From Lachnospiraceae bacterium (lineage in GTDB: Bacteria > Bacillota_A > Clostridia > Lachnospirales > Lachnospiraceae), in the NCBI GenBank assembly GCA_028694115.1, contig JAQUUB010000002.1, positions 1-64,000 of the forward strand: DNA of 64,000 nt, read 5' to 3'. A model generated the notes under the pieces. That model was not told the origin of the DNA, searched no databases, and saw only the letters and a program-made list of their open reading frames with translations. Shown piece after piece: positions 34,576 to 44,165 of this stretch; the first letter of the stretch is position 1, and every line of letters begins with the position of its first letter. A program made the position numbers and the translations under genes.

Positions 34576-36177
34576 TTGAAAGAGACGCTGTTTAAAAATA
34601 AAAAAATCTTATTAATTTGTAGAGAAACCTATTCAAAACCATTATGGTTTGTTGCTGAAAAATTAAAAAAAGATAATGAAATAGCAGCATTTTTTATTAT
34701 GTCCTCAGAGAGTTCCTATAAAAAGTGCTATTATAATGAGCATACTATTTTTGAATTTAAAGAAAAGCAGTCGGATGTAAAATTATATGATGTCAGTGAC
34801 ATTTGTTTACAATTCATTCGGGGGTTAAAGGAATCAAAATCTCCGATGGATATGGATTATCTTGAAATGATTGACAGAGAGTATACACATTATAAAAACT
34901 TAAATATGCAGCTGTTAAGTTCTCAGATGAATACCAGACATTATCATTACCGGATGTATTGGTCAATAACCTCTTATGAAGAAAATACGTATTGGTTAGA
35001 ATTAAATTATAAGAAAATCATAGGAATCTTAGAGGAATTTAAACCAGATATTATTTTCGACCTGGATAATGCAGAATTACAAAGAACAATTTTATGTGAA
35101 GTTGCATATAAAAAGAAAATACCATGTATGACAGTTGAATATTCAAAATATGGTTATTACAAATATCCAAGTTTTCAAAATGCGTTTGGTATTGATTCTT
35201 ATATAAGAAATAGGTATCAAAGGAATTTAGAAAAATCAGAGGAAGAATTGAAAGATTCCATCGATTACATTTTAGATTATCGCCAGAAGAATTCAATTAT
35301 GAATCAAGAGTTTGCTGGATCCGTTACCAGTCAATATGAAAAGGACAGCCTCTTCTGGATTATGCGTGTGATGAGAGGGAAATGGAATTATTTTAGGGAT
35401 CAGGACAAAAAAAATGGAAAATTAAAAAAACAAAGTAAAATGTTATTTGCTCCTTCGTGGCCTTATTTGTATTACTATTTACACACAGAACTGACGAAGA
35501 GAAAACTATATGGAAAAAACAAATTTTTTGAAAATCCTGTTGAGGGTGAACCATATGTTTATATGCCATTGCACCTAATTCCAGAGTCTTCTGTTTTTGT
35601 AAAAGCATCCTATTATGTAGATGAATGCAATCTAATTGAGCAGATATCAAAGTCGCTCCCAATCGGGTGGAAACTCTATGTAAAAGAACATCAGGCGATG
35701 TTAGGGGAGAGAGGGCTTGAATTTTATAAAAAAGTATCAGAACTGCATAATGTCAGAGTTGTTCAAGTGAATTACTATAAAGATCCGAAGCCTTGGATTG
35801 CAAATGCAAAGGGAATCATTACGATTACAGGTACCGCAGCATATGAAGCAGCATTATTAGGCAAAAAATCCATTGTATTTGGGGAAGTTCCATTTAGCTT
35901 GATTGAGGGAATCACTAGGATTACTTCTTTTGAACAATTACCTGAGGCAATTAAAAGCTTTGGGCAAGTAGATAACTTACATTCCGCAGCAGCTTATATT
36001 GAAACGGTAAAAGAGGCAGGAAATGAAGTTAAAATTTTTTACCTTATGGATGAAGCAGAGCGCATTTTTTCAGGACAGGCTGAATATTCGGAAGAATTTG
36101 ACCGTGAAATCGATGAGTTGATTGCTTTTTACCAAAAGGGATATCAGAAATATTTAGATGGTGAGGTATTAGTGTAA
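34576..36177 (+). CDS. Capsule-type glycosyltransferase, KpsC/KpsS-like GT-B (tentative)
   Basis: This 533-residue soluble protein starts at TTG with AAAGGAG at 34563-34569. Its C-terminal half reads LYVKEHQAMLGERGLEFYKKV, then NVRVVQVNYY, PWIANAKGIITITGTAAYEAAL and KKSIVFGEVPFS. This matches the nucleotide-binding half of capsule-synthesis (KpsC/KpsS) and related GT-B proteins. The N-terminal 300 residues are not recognised. It lies directly upstream of a nonulosonate synthase, and KpsC/KpsS-type enzymes use CMP-activated ketoses, so transfer of a CMP-nonulosonate is an attractive inference. The end of the gene forms part of a leader hairpin. Confidence 0.6.
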   Translation: MKETLFKNKKILLICRETYSKPLWFVAEKLKKDNEIAAFFIMSSESSYKKCYYNEHTIFEFKEKQSDVKLYDVSDICLQFIRGLKESKSPMDMDYLEMIDREYTHYKNLNMQLLSSQMNTRHYHYRMYWSITSYEENTYWLELNYKKIIGILEEFKPDIIFDLDNAELQRTILCEVAYKKKIPCMTVEYSKYGYYKYPSFQNAFGIDSYIRNRYQRNLEKSEEELKDSIDYILDYRQKNSIMNQEFAGSVTSQYEKDSLFWIMRVMRGKWNYFRDQDKKNGKLKKQSKMLFAPSWPYLYYYLHTELTKRKLYGKNKFFENPVEGEPYVYMPLHLIPESSVFVKASYYVDECNLIEQISKSLPIGWKLYVKEHQAMLGERGLEFYKKVSELHNVRVVQVNYYKDPKPWIANAKGIITITGTAAYEAALLGKKSIVFGEVPFSLIEGITRITSFEQLPEAIKSFGQVDNLHSAAAYIETVKEAGNEVKIFYLMDEAERIFSGQAEYSEEFDREIDELIAFYQKGYQKYLDGEVLV

Positions 36178-36225
36178 AAAATAAATTTTTCACACGCAAA
36201 TTTGTGCCTACGGCTCAAAGTTTGC
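36172..36225 (+). promoter_or_regulatory. Leader double hairpin before the nonulosonate synthase
   Basis: GTGTAAAAAAT (36172-36182) pairs with ATTTTTCACAC (36185-36195) apart from one mismatch. A second hairpin runs from GCAAATTTGTGCC (36196-36208) to GGCTCAAAGTTTGC (36212-36225), with one bulge and one mismatch. The two-hairpin layout and the CACAC end resemble class B elements without their inner domain. It overlaps the stop codon of the upstream gene. Confidence 0.55.
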
Positions 36226-36252
36226 AGGTTATGAAAGGGCATGGTTATTAAT

Positions 36253-37329
36253 ATGAAAAGTACAATTGTAGAAAGATTAAAAAATAAACAATTTGTTCTA
36301 ATTGCTGAAATAGGAGTAAATTATTATGATATTGCAAAAGTAAAGCAAATCAGCAATATGGATGCTGCTAAGCTTATGATAAAAGAAGCAAAGGAAGCAG
36401 GCATTCATGCGGTTAAATTTCAAACTTATAAAGCGGGTACCTTAGCAGCCAAGGCATCTCCTTATTATTGGGATATTACTGAGGAACCAACAAGATCCCA
36501 ATATGAATTATTTCAAAAATTTGATAGCTTTGGCTATGAGGAATACAAGGAATTAAAAGAATATAGTGATTCTTTGCAAATAGAATTTTTATCAACGGCT
36601 TTTGATTTTGAATCAGCAGATTACCTGGATGAATTAATGGAAGTGTATAAAATTTCTTCGAGTGATTTATCAAATCTCCCATTTATTGAGTATCAAGCTA
36701 AGAAAAATAAACCGATTCTACTTTCTGTTGGTGCATCGGAATTGTCAGAGGTGGAGGCAGCAGTAGATAGCATTCGTAAATATAATGATAAAGAAATTGT
36801 ACTATTACACTGTGTATTAGAATATCCGACTCCATTAGAAGATGCGAACTTAAATAAAATTGCAACATTAGTAAGACAATTCCCAGACTTACTCATTGGT
36901 TATTCGGATCATACAAAACCTACGAGGGATTGTGAAGTCATTAAAACAGCTTATAATCTGGGGGCAGTTTGTGTAGAAAAGCATTATACCCTTGATAAAA
37001 CGTTAAAGGGAAATGATCATTATCATGCAATGGATCCAGATGATGCAAGAAATATTCTTTCGGGTATTGAATTCTTAGATAAAATCAGAGGTAACGGGGA
37101 AATTAAATGTCTGGAAACGGAACAAAAGGCAAGACAAAATGCAAGAAGATCTATTGTTTCAGCAACATCAATTCCAAAAGGAACGATAGTAACAGAGGAT
37201 ATGATTACATTTAAAAGACCAGGTACAGGAATTTCTCCAGCAGAAGCACCCCGTATCATAGGTGCAAAAGCGGCGTGTGATATCGAAGAAGATACAATAC
37301 TACAGGATAAATATTTCTGCCGCTTGTAG
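36253..37329 (+). CDS. neuB: Nonulosonate (sialic/pseudaminic-type) acid synthase, NeuB/PseI family
   Basis: This 358-residue enzyme condenses phosphoenolpyruvate with an N-acyl hexosamine to make a nine-carbon acid. LIAEIGVNYYDIAK, AVKFQTYKAGTLAA, HCVLEYPTPLEDANL, IGYSDHTKPT and VEKHYTLDKTLKGNDHYHAMDP define the NeuB TIM barrel with its metal-binding His. A C-terminal SAF (antifreeze-like) domain begins near residue 288 (SIVSATSIPKGTIV). The product could be pseudaminic-, legionaminic- or sialic-type acid; the PseG-like partner at 38772 favours a pseudaminic-type route. The start is uncertain between 36241 and 36253, since neither is well spaced from a ribosome site. Confidence 0.9.
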   Translation: MKSTIVERLKNKQFVLIAEIGVNYYDIAKVKQISNMDAAKLMIKEAKEAGIHAVKFQTYKAGTLAAKASPYYWDITEEPTRSQYELFQKFDSFGYEEYKELKEYSDSLQIEFLSTAFDFESADYLDELMEVYKISSSDLSNLPFIEYQAKKNKPILLSVGASELSEVEAAVDSIRKYNDKEIVLLHCVLEYPTPLEDANLNKIATLVRQFPDLLIGYSDHTKPTRDCEVIKTAYNLGAVCVEKHYTLDKTLKGNDHYHAMDPDDARNILSGIEFLDKIRGNGEIKCLETEQKARQNARRSIVSATSIPKGTIVTEDMITFKRPGTGISPAEAPRIIGAKAACDIEEDTILQDKYFCRL

Positions 37330-37344
37330 CGGCATATTTGGAAG
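37318..37344 (+). repeat. Hairpin and class C repeat before flippase 2
   Basis: TGCCGCT (37318-37324) pairs with AGCGGCA (37328-37334) across the stop codon of the synthase gene. GCGGCATATTTGGAAG (37329-37344) recurs as GCGGCATGTTTGGAAG at 49276-49291. GGAAGG here also serves as the ribosome site for the gene at 37351. Confidence 0.55.
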
Positions 37345-37350
37345 GTTAAA

Positions 37351-38772
37351 ATGGCAGAGCAGAAAAATCAAGTAATTAAATCAGGGGTATGGTATATTGT
37401 ATCCAACATATTGATTCGGGCAGTAGGAATTCTTACTTCCCCCATCTACACAAGGATGCTGTCTACAGCAGAAAAAGGAATCGCAGATTCTTTTAATATG
37501 TGGCTTACCATTATAAACTCCATAACCTGCCTTTGCCTCATCTACAGTGTTGGAAGAGCAAAAATAGATTTTAGTGAAAAATTTGACGAGTATATATCAG
37601 CAATTCAAACATTATCAAGTAGCTTTACGCTAATTACCTTTGGTTTCTTCTTATGGAAATTTTCGGGTATTTTTCAGGGTGAATTTACTTTTCCAATGTT
37701 AGTAATGATGTTTGTTTATCTTGTAATTTTTCCATCCATCGATTACATGCAATATAAATATCGATTTAACTATCAATATAAAGAAAATATTATTATTTCA
37801 ATCATCATTTGTATCTCTACTGTGATTCTTTCTGTAGTATTTATGGCTGTTTTACCAAATGATCGTGCATTAGGTAAAATAACTGGTACGGTAATTCCAG
37901 TTATCATCGTTGGTCTATGGTGCTATATTACAATATTACGGTCAGGTAAAGTAATATTCAACAAAGAATATTGGCTTTACGCGTTAAAAATCGGCTTACC
38001 TACCATACCGCATGGACTAGCAATGGTTTTATTAGCAAGAATGGATATGGTAATGATTCTGTCTTTTTGCGGAGCTTCTGACGCAGGTATCTATTCGACG
38101 GGTTACACGATAGCAACGTTACTTTCTGTTGTAACCAATGCAATTGGGCAAGCATGGCTTCCGTGGTTTAACGAGCAATTGCATATAGAAAAAAGGGAAG
38201 CAATTAAAAAAAATAATTTGTTATTAATGCAATTAGGCTGTTTTCTAACATTGGGATTTATTGTTGTTGCACCGGAAGCAACAAAGATCTTGTGTCACAG
38301 TAAGTTTTGGGGATGCATCAAGGTGATTCCAGCGGTTGCAATAGGAACGTTATGTCAATATTTTTATACCAATTATGTGAATGTGGAGCTGTATTATAAA
38401 AAAACATTTTTAATAGCACTGAATTCTATAATTGCAGCCTTGATTAATTATATGCTAAATGCAATTTACATCCCGCGCTTTGGATTTGTTGCTGCAGCAT
38501 ATACAACATTAGTTGGTTATTTTGTTTTAATGATTCTTCATTATCTATCTACCAGATGGATCCTTAAAATAAAAATTTATTCAGATGCAGCTTATTTCGG
38601 AATGATGATAGGTACGGGAATTCTAGGAATTGGTATACTTTTTTTGTATCACACGATATTATTGCGTTATGGAATTTCAATTCTTTTGCTGGGATTTTTT
38701 GCTTTTTTGAAAAGAAATGATATAATGCTCTTAATAAATATAATAAAAATGAAATTAGGGAGGAAATCCTAA
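37351..38772 (+). CDS. Polysaccharide unit flippase, Wzx/MVF family (flippase 2)
   Basis: This 473-residue protein has 12 to 14 membrane segments and the start KSGVWYIVSNILIRAVGIL, SPIYTRMLSTAEKG, and the mid-protein LARMDMVMILSFCGASDAGIY. These are typical of Wzx proteins that export lipid-linked units. It lies after the nonulosonate synthase and before the fused cytidylyltransferase, inside the acid-sugar gene set. GGAAGG at 37340-37345 is the ribosome site. The last base of the stop codon (TAATG) overlaps the ATG of the next gene. Confidence 0.9.
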   Translation: MAEQKNQVIKSGVWYIVSNILIRAVGILTSPIYTRMLSTAEKGIADSFNMWLTIINSITCLCLIYSVGRAKIDFSEKFDEYISAIQTLSSSFTLITFGFFLWKFSGIFQGEFTFPMLVMMFVYLVIFPSIDYMQYKYRFNYQYKENIIISIIICISTVILSVVFMAVLPNDRALGKITGTVIPVIIVGLWCYITILRSGKVIFNKEYWLYALKIGLPTIPHGLAMVLLARMDMVMILSFCGASDAGIYSTGYTIATLLSVVTNAIGQAWLPWFNEQLHIEKREAIKKNNLLLMQLGCFLTLGFIVVAPEATKILCHSKFWGCIKVIPAVAIGTLCQYFYTNYVNVELYYKKTFLIALNSIIAALINYMLNAIYIPRFGFVAAAYTTLVGYFVLMILHYLSTRWILKIKIYSDAAYFGMMIGTGILGIGILFLYHTILLRYGISILLLGFFAFLKRNDIMLLINIIKMKLGRKS

Positions 38773-40421
38773 TGAAGATATTAGTAGTTATTCCAGCCAG
38801 AGGCGGTTCGAAAAGAATCCCTAGAAAAAACATTCGAATGATCGGTGGCAAGCCACTCATTCTATATTCTGTAGAAAATGCAAAGAATTTGAAAAATTAT
38901 TATGATACCGATATTGTAGTTTCAACAGATGATGAAGAACTTGAAAGCATTGTAAGCAAACAAGATAGCGTATTTGTAATTCAAAGGGATCAAAAACTTG
39001 CAACGGATAAAGTTACACTCGATCCGGTAATTTACGATGCGGTTATAAAAATGGAAGAAAAAAGTGGAAAAGTTTATGATATCGTAATCACGATGCAGGC
39101 AACTTCGCCGACTTTAAAACCAAAAACTTTAATAGATGCTGTTCGTTTTTTTGTGGAGAGTCATTTTGATACGGTGATAAGCGTAGTGAATAAGCCTCAT
39201 TTATCATGGACAGAAAAAGATGGAGTAATTGTCAAAAACTACGAAAAAAGGCTTAATAGCCAGGAGCTTCCTAAGAATTATTTGGAAACAGGTGCATTTC
39301 TGATTACCAGAAGAAAGTGCGTAACAGAAAATGCAAGAATAGGAGAAAAGGTCAGTGTTTTTGAAACTTTGCATCAGGAAGCTGTTGATATCGATACGGA
39401 AGAAGACTGGATTCAAAGTGAAAGTATTTTAAACAGAAAACGAATTCTATTTCGAACGGTTGGATATCAAAAAATAGGGATGGGTCATATCTACCGTTGC
39501 TTAACTTTAGCATACAAACTCATTGGACATGATTTATTATTTGTTGTTGATAAAGATAGTGATATGGGAATACAAAAGCTACAGGAATCCTTTTTCCCAA
39601 TGAAGGTAGTTGCTGATGAGCTAGAGTATGAAGAATTATTAAAGGAATATAAACCTGATATTGTTATTAATGATATTCTGAATACAGATGAAAAATATAT
39701 GCAATCAGTTAGAAAATACACAGACAGAATAGTTAATTTTGAAGATGTGGGAGCAGGTGCAAAATATGCAGATGCCGTAATTAATGCATTATATGAAAAT
39801 AATACAAAAAAATTAAGTAATGTATATGAGGGATTTAAATATTTTTGCATTCGTGATGAATTTATGGAGGAGCCACCAAAAAAATTCTCAGAAGAAGTAA
39901 AAAATATTATGATTATCTTTGGTGGCGCAGATCCTAGCAATCTTACAGGTAAAATGTATGATGTCTGCAAACTATTACATGAGAAATATAAGGATTTGGA
40001 ATTTCATTTTTTAACAGGATTTGCATATGAGCATAAAGAGGAAATCGTTTCCGACGAGTCAAAAAACATTTTTGTGCATCATGATGTAAAAAGAGTAAGC
40101 TCTTATATGTGTAAAGCTGACCTTGCTATTACCTCACAGGGTAGGACAATCTATGAACTAGCGAGTATGGGAGTGCCTGCAATTGTTATGGCACAAAATG
40201 AAAGAGAAGCAGAACATGTATTTGCGGGAATTCAAAATGGATTTGTAAATCTTGGATTAGGGTCGGATACGGATGCGATTACTGTGATTGAAACAATCCG
40301 TTGGCTGATTTCAACACCCAATGTCCGAAAAGAAATGAGAAAATTACAATTAAGCAAAGAATTTAGAAAAGGCCAACAAAGAGTGATTAATTTAATTTTA
40401 AATGAAAGCGAACAAGGATGA
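38772..40421 (+). CDS. Fused CMP-nonulosonate cytidylyltransferase and PseG-like hydrolase
   Basis: This 549-residue protein has two domains. Residues 1-225 are a NeuA/PseF-type cytidylyltransferase: VIPARGGSKRIPRKNI, TMQATSP and DIDTEEDW. Residues 226-549 resemble PseG, the hydrolase that releases UDP from the pseudaminic acid precursor: GYQKIGMGHIYRCLTLA with His239 in the GxGHxxR motif, IIFGGADPSN and LAITSQGRTIYELASMG. The two steps flank the NeuB/PseI synthase reaction, so the fusion together with 36253 would cover hydrolysis, condensation and CMP activation. PseH-type N-acetyltransferase is not seen in the window. Dehydratase and aminotransferase functions might come from 26717 and 22108, or from elsewhere. 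Confidence 0.88.
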   Translation: MKILVVIPARGGSKRIPRKNIRMIGGKPLILYSVENAKNLKNYYDTDIVVSTDDEELESIVSKQDSVFVIQRDQKLATDKVTLDPVIYDAVIKMEEKSGKVYDIVITMQATSPTLKPKTLIDAVRFFVESHFDTVISVVNKPHLSWTEKDGVIVKNYEKRLNSQELPKNYLETGAFLITRRKCVTENARIGEKVSVFETLHQEAVDIDTEEDWIQSESILNRKRILFRTVGYQKIGMGHIYRCLTLAYKLIGHDLLFVVDKDSDMGIQKLQESFFPMKVVADELEYEELLKEYKPDIVINDILNTDEKYMQSVRKYTDRIVNFEDVGAGAKYADAVINALYENNTKKLSNVYEGFKYFCIRDEFMEEPPKKFSEEVKNIMIIFGGADPSNLTGKMYDVCKLLHEKYKDLEFHFLTGFAYEHKEEIVSDESKNIFVHHDVKRVSSYMCKADLAITSQGRTIYELASMGVPAIVMAQNEREAEHVFAGIQNGFVNLGLGSDTDAITVIETIRWLISTPNVRKEMRKLQLSKEFRKGQQRVINLILNESEQG

Positions 40422-41632
40422 TAAGTCTTAAAGAGAGTAAAAGAGTTTTTTTTATTAATGTTACCTTTGGAAGTGGAAGTACGGGACGAATTGTATCAGG
40501 CCTGTATGATCTGCTTACAGAAAAGGGATTCACATGTATGGGTGCATACGGCAGGGGCACAGCACCGGAAGGGTATCACGCCTATCGCATCGGCAGTGAT
40601 TTTGGGGTTAATGTTCATGGAGCATTGAGCAGAATAACGGACAAGCATGGACAATATTCAAAAGCAGCAACCAGAAAACTGATTGCAGTTATGGAGGAAT
40701 TTCATCCTAGTATTGTACACTTGCATAATATTCACGGATACTATTTAAATGTGGAGTTATTGTTTCACTATTTAAAGGAGTCAGGAGTTAAGGTTATCTG
40801 GACGTTGCATGATTGCTGGAGTTTTACAGGGCACTGTACTCATTTTGAATATGTTGGCTGCAATAAGTGGAAAACTGGATGCTACCAATGTGAACAGCTT
40901 AGGGAATATCCAAAAAGCATTTTAAGAGATGGTTCCAAGAATAATTATCATTGGAAAAAGGAATTGTTTACACAAATTCCAGACATGCAGTTAGTTACCC
41001 CTTCCGAATGGTTGAAAAGTAAAGTGCTGAATTCCTATATGAAGGATTACGAGATAACAGTAATACCAACAGGAATCGATCTTACTACATTGCATCCTGT
41101 TGAGGACCATTATCGTATGAAATATGGATTGCAAAAAAGATTTATTATTTTGGGAGTGGCAAATCCGTGGCGGGAAAGAAAAGGAATTGAGGAGTTCAAG
41201 AAATTATCGAATATTCTCGATGAACGTTACAAGATTGTCTTAATCGGATTAAATGAAAAGCAGAAACAAGAACTGCCAGATAATATTCTTGGACTTAACA
41301 AGACAAATAGTTTAGAAGAAATGGCAGCCTGGTATAGTACTGCGGATGTCTATTTAAATTTGACGTTAGAAGATACGTTTCCAACGACGAATATTGAAGC
41401 ATTGGCATGTGGAACACCTGTCATTACCTATCGTGCAGGAGGAAGTCCAGAAAGTATTGATGATTCCTGTGGTATGGTAGTTGAACGTTGTAACATGATT
41501 GGAATTACTGCTGCGTTAGATGTTCTTAGACAGAATGAGAGTAAAAGCAAAGCGTGTATTCTAAAAGCAAAACAGTACAGTAAAGAAAAGAGATTTCTAG
41601 AATACTTTGAAAAGGTATATGCAAAATTATGA
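40418..41632 (+). CDS. Glycosyltransferase family 4
   Basis: This 404-residue GT-B enzyme begins FFINVTFGSGSTGRIVSGL and has HLHNIHGYYLNVELLF and WTLHDCWSFTGHCTHFEYVGC with a cysteine cluster (GHCTHF, GCNKWKTGCYQCEQL). That cluster marks a well-known subgroup of bacterial GT4 enzymes in polysaccharide loci. LEDTFPTTNIEALACGTPV supplies the conserved glutamates. It overlaps the fused cytidylyltransferase gene by four bases and the initiator gene by four bases. Donor unknown. Confidence 0.85.
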   Translation: MISLKESKRVFFINVTFGSGSTGRIVSGLYDLLTEKGFTCMGAYGRGTAPEGYHAYRIGSDFGVNVHGALSRITDKHGQYSKAATRKLIAVMEEFHPSIVHLHNIHGYYLNVELLFHYLKESGVKVIWTLHDCWSFTGHCTHFEYVGCNKWKTGCYQCEQLREYPKSILRDGSKNNYHWKKELFTQIPDMQLVTPSEWLKSKVLNSYMKDYEITVIPTGIDLTTLHPVEDHYRMKYGLQKRFIILGVANPWRERKGIEEFKKLSNILDERYKIVLIGLNEKQKQELPDNILGLNKTNSLEEMAAWYSTADVYLNLTLEDTFPTTNIEALACGTPVITYRAGGSPESIDDSCGMVVERCNMIGITAALDVLRQNESKSKACILKAKQYSKEKRFLEYFEKVYAKL

Positions 41633-42963
41633 AAACAATGTGTAAAAAATTTCAAAACAGCATAATTCTCCTCTTTGAGATCATCATTTATCTGGGTAAT
41701 TTCGCAGTTTTCTTTGGATTTCTTGGAATGGAAAACAAGCAGCTATTATGTTTATCAAGAACATCAGTAGTTATCACATTTTCATGGATTGTAGTTGGGA
41801 TTTTGCTAACTGTTATTTATGGAAAATATGACGTAGGTGTCAGAAAAAGCAAACCAATTATCATATCACTGACACTAATGTCTCTGCTTACAGATGGTGT
41901 AGCGTATCTCTTATTGAATTTTATGAATACAAACGAGGATAACAATCGATCTTTTCGATTAGAATATTTTGGATTGTTATTGATAATTATGATCATTCAG
42001 TTGTTACTTATTATTTTCATGACTTATGCAGGGAATAAATTCTATTTCTGGGTACAGGATCCAGAGAGATGTCTCGTAATTACAGCAAAAGAGACAGATC
42101 TTTCAAAAGTAAAGAATGTAATTGGTAAATTTCATAAACGGTATCGAATTGATTGTGTTGCTGGTTACCAGCAGGAAAATTTAAAGGAAATAATCAGAAG
42201 TGTTGATTCTGTATTTTTATATGAGATTCCAGTAGGGGAACGAACAGATATCGTGAATTACTGTTATAAGCATTTAATTAATGTGTATTATAATCCAGAA
42301 GTTGCAGATATATTAGAGCAAAATTCCAAACAGGTAATGTTTGATGATGTTACGTTTCTTGTCTCTGAGTTTAAAGGTATGACCTTCGAACAGCGAATCT
42401 GCAAACGCTTGATGGATATTTTTGTATCAGTGATCGCCTTACTATTATCAAGTCCTATTCTCCTAGTAAGTGCATTACTCATTAAAAAACAGGATGGGGG
42501 AAAAGTCTTTTTCAGGCAGCAAAGAGCAACCATTCATGGAAAAGTATTCTCAATTTATAAATTTCGTACAATGAAAGAATATGTAGAGAACCGTTCCGTT
42601 ACAAAGGATGATGACCGCATTACTCCTATCGGTAAAATATTAAGAAAGTATCGGCTGGATGAATTGCCACAATTTATTAATATTCTAAAGGGTGAAATGA
42701 GCTTAGTTGGACCAAGACCAGAAATGCTTGAGAATGTAGATGAATATACAAAGGAAATGCCAGAATTCAAATATCGTCTACGTATGAAAGCTGGCTTAAC
42801 TGGCTATGCGCAGATTATGGGGAAATATAATACGTCATCAAAGGATAAGTTGATGCTTGATTTAATGTATATTGAAAATTTTAGTATTTTAAAAGATATT
42901 CAGCTACTATTTCAGACAGTAACCGTTTTATTTCAGGCAGATGACAGCACAGAGGCATTTTAA
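41629..42963 (+). CDS. Polyprenyl-phosphate sugar phosphotransferase, WcaJ/WbaP type (initiator 3)
   Basis: This 444-residue transferase has four or five N-terminal membrane segments (about 12-140), a cytosolic Rossmann-like domain, a re-entrant helix (about 263-285) and the catalytic domain. YKFRTMKEYVENR, the Asp-Glu pair in RLDELPQFINILKGEMS, LVGPRPEMLENV and KAGLTGYAQIMGKYNT are intact. It is paralogous to the 12568-13923 protein over its whole length. It should start the module 3 repeat unit by loading a sugar phosphate on undecaprenyl phosphate. It is one of three initiators here, each near its own flippase. Confidence 0.9.
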   Translation: MKTMCKKFQNSIILLFEIIIYLGNFAVFFGFLGMENKQLLCLSRTSVVITFSWIVVGILLTVIYGKYDVGVRKSKPIIISLTLMSLLTDGVAYLLLNFMNTNEDNNRSFRLEYFGLLLIIMIIQLLLIIFMTYAGNKFYFWVQDPERCLVITAKETDLSKVKNVIGKFHKRYRIDCVAGYQQENLKEIIRSVDSVFLYEIPVGERTDIVNYCYKHLINVYYNPEVADILEQNSKQVMFDDVTFLVSEFKGMTFEQRICKRLMDIFVSVIALLLSSPILLVSALLIKKQDGGKVFFRQQRATIHGKVFSIYKFRTMKEYVENRSVTKDDDRITPIGKILRKYRLDELPQFINILKGEMSLVGPRPEMLENVDEYTKEMPEFKYRLRMKAGLTGYAQIMGKYNTSSKDKLMLDLMYIENFSILKDIQLLFQTVTVLFQADDSTEAF

Positions 42964-44165
42964 TGAGAATTTTAATTGTAAGTCAGTACTTTTATCCAGA
43001 AAATTTCAGAATTAATGATTTGGCACTTCGCTTGAAGGAAAGAGGTCATGAAATAACAATCCTTACAGGAATACCTAATTATCCACAAGGAAGATTTTAT
43101 GATGGCTATTCTATGTTCCATAATCGCTTTGAGGTGTGGAATGGGATAGAAATTCACAGAGTACCTATTTTTCCAAGATATCAGGGGTCCCTGCGATTGG
43201 CAATTAATTATTTGAGCTTTGTTGTCTTTGGATGTTATAAAGCAAAGGTAATGAAAAAAAAATCTTATGATATGATTTATTCGTTTGGCACTTCACCAAT
43301 TACGCAGGCATTACCAGCAATTACAATGAAGAAAAGAATGAAAGCACCAGTCATCCTGCATGTTCAGGATTTGTGGCCTGAAAATGTATTAGTTCTGACT
43401 GGCATCAAAAATAAAACCTGTATTCGCTTATTAAATGAAATGGTTGATTATATTTATAACTCTTGTGATTTGATTCTTGGTACATCGCATAGCTTTGTTA
43501 GAAATATTCGTAGCCGAAGGGGATTAAAAAATAAGAATAAGGTGGCATTTTGGCCACAATATTCGGTGGTAAAAAAATCAGAAGAAATACGAACAGACTT
43601 GTACCAAGAAGGATACTTTCACATTGTCTTTACGGGAAATGTTGGAGAAGGACAAGGACTATCAATGGTCATTGAGGCGGCAGCCCTTTGCAGAGATGCA
43701 AAAATCAAGTGGAATATTGTGGGAAGTGGAAGAGAATTAGAACACATGAAACAACTGGCAAAAGAAAAAGGGGTAGACGAGCTTGTTATTTTTCATGGGA
43801 AAAAACCAGAAGAGGAAATACCAGCCATCCTAAATGGGGCAGATTTGGCACTTATGATTATTAAGCCTGACCCTATTTTTGAAAAGACGATTCCAGCTAA
43901 ATTTCAAACATACCTTTCTTGTGGATGTGCGGTACTCGCTTGTATGGAGGGTGAGGTCAAGCAGTTAATAAAAGAGGGCAATCTGGGAATTTGTACGACA
44001 GGGATGTCGGCAAAGGAGCTTGCAAATGCTGCGGTACAAATGTCTAGGCTTAGCAAAGAAGAACTGGACCAATATAGAGATCATGCACTGAAGTATTCAA
44101 AAGAGCAATTTGATCCTGAAATATTAATGACTCAATTGGAAGAATATATGGAGAAACTGTCATGA
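42963..44165 (+). CDS. Glycosyltransferase family 4, WbuB-like
   Basis: This 400-residue GT-B enzyme starts MRILIVSQYFYPENFRINDLA and has ILTGIPNYPQGRFYDGY, LHVQDLWPENVLVLTGI (the WbuB signature), VFTGNVGEGQGL, and TIPAKFQTYLSCGCAVLA at the donor site. Such enzymes commonly transfer L-FucNAc or a related HexNAc. The one-base overlap with the initiator gene (TAATG) suggests it adds the second sugar of the module 3 unit. It could compete with the 25510 protein for UDP-L-FucNAc. Confidence 0.87.
   Translation: MRILIVSQYFYPENFRINDLALRLKERGHEITILTGIPNYPQGRFYDGYSMFHNRFEVWNGIEIHRVPIFPRYQGSLRLAINYLSFVVFGCYKAKVMKKKSYDMIYSFGTSPITQALPAITMKKRMKAPVILHVQDLWPENVLVLTGIKNKTCIRLLNEMVDYIYNSCDLILGTSHSFVRNIRSRRGLKNKNKVAFWPQYSVVKKSEEIRTDLYQEGYFHIVFTGNVGEGQGLSMVIEAAALCRDAKIKWNIVGSGRELEHMKQLAKEKGVDELVIFHGKKPEEEIPAILNGADLALMIIKPDPIFEKTIPAKFQTYLSCGCAVLACMEGEVKQLIKEGNLGICTTGMSAKELANAAVQMSRLSKEELDQYRDHALKYSKEQFDPEILMTQLEEYMEKLS

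Noticed and set aside
39491..39970. Minus-strand open frame of 159 codons
   Set aside because: It lies wholly inside the fused cytidylyltransferase/PseG-like gene and has no recognisable features or ribosome site.
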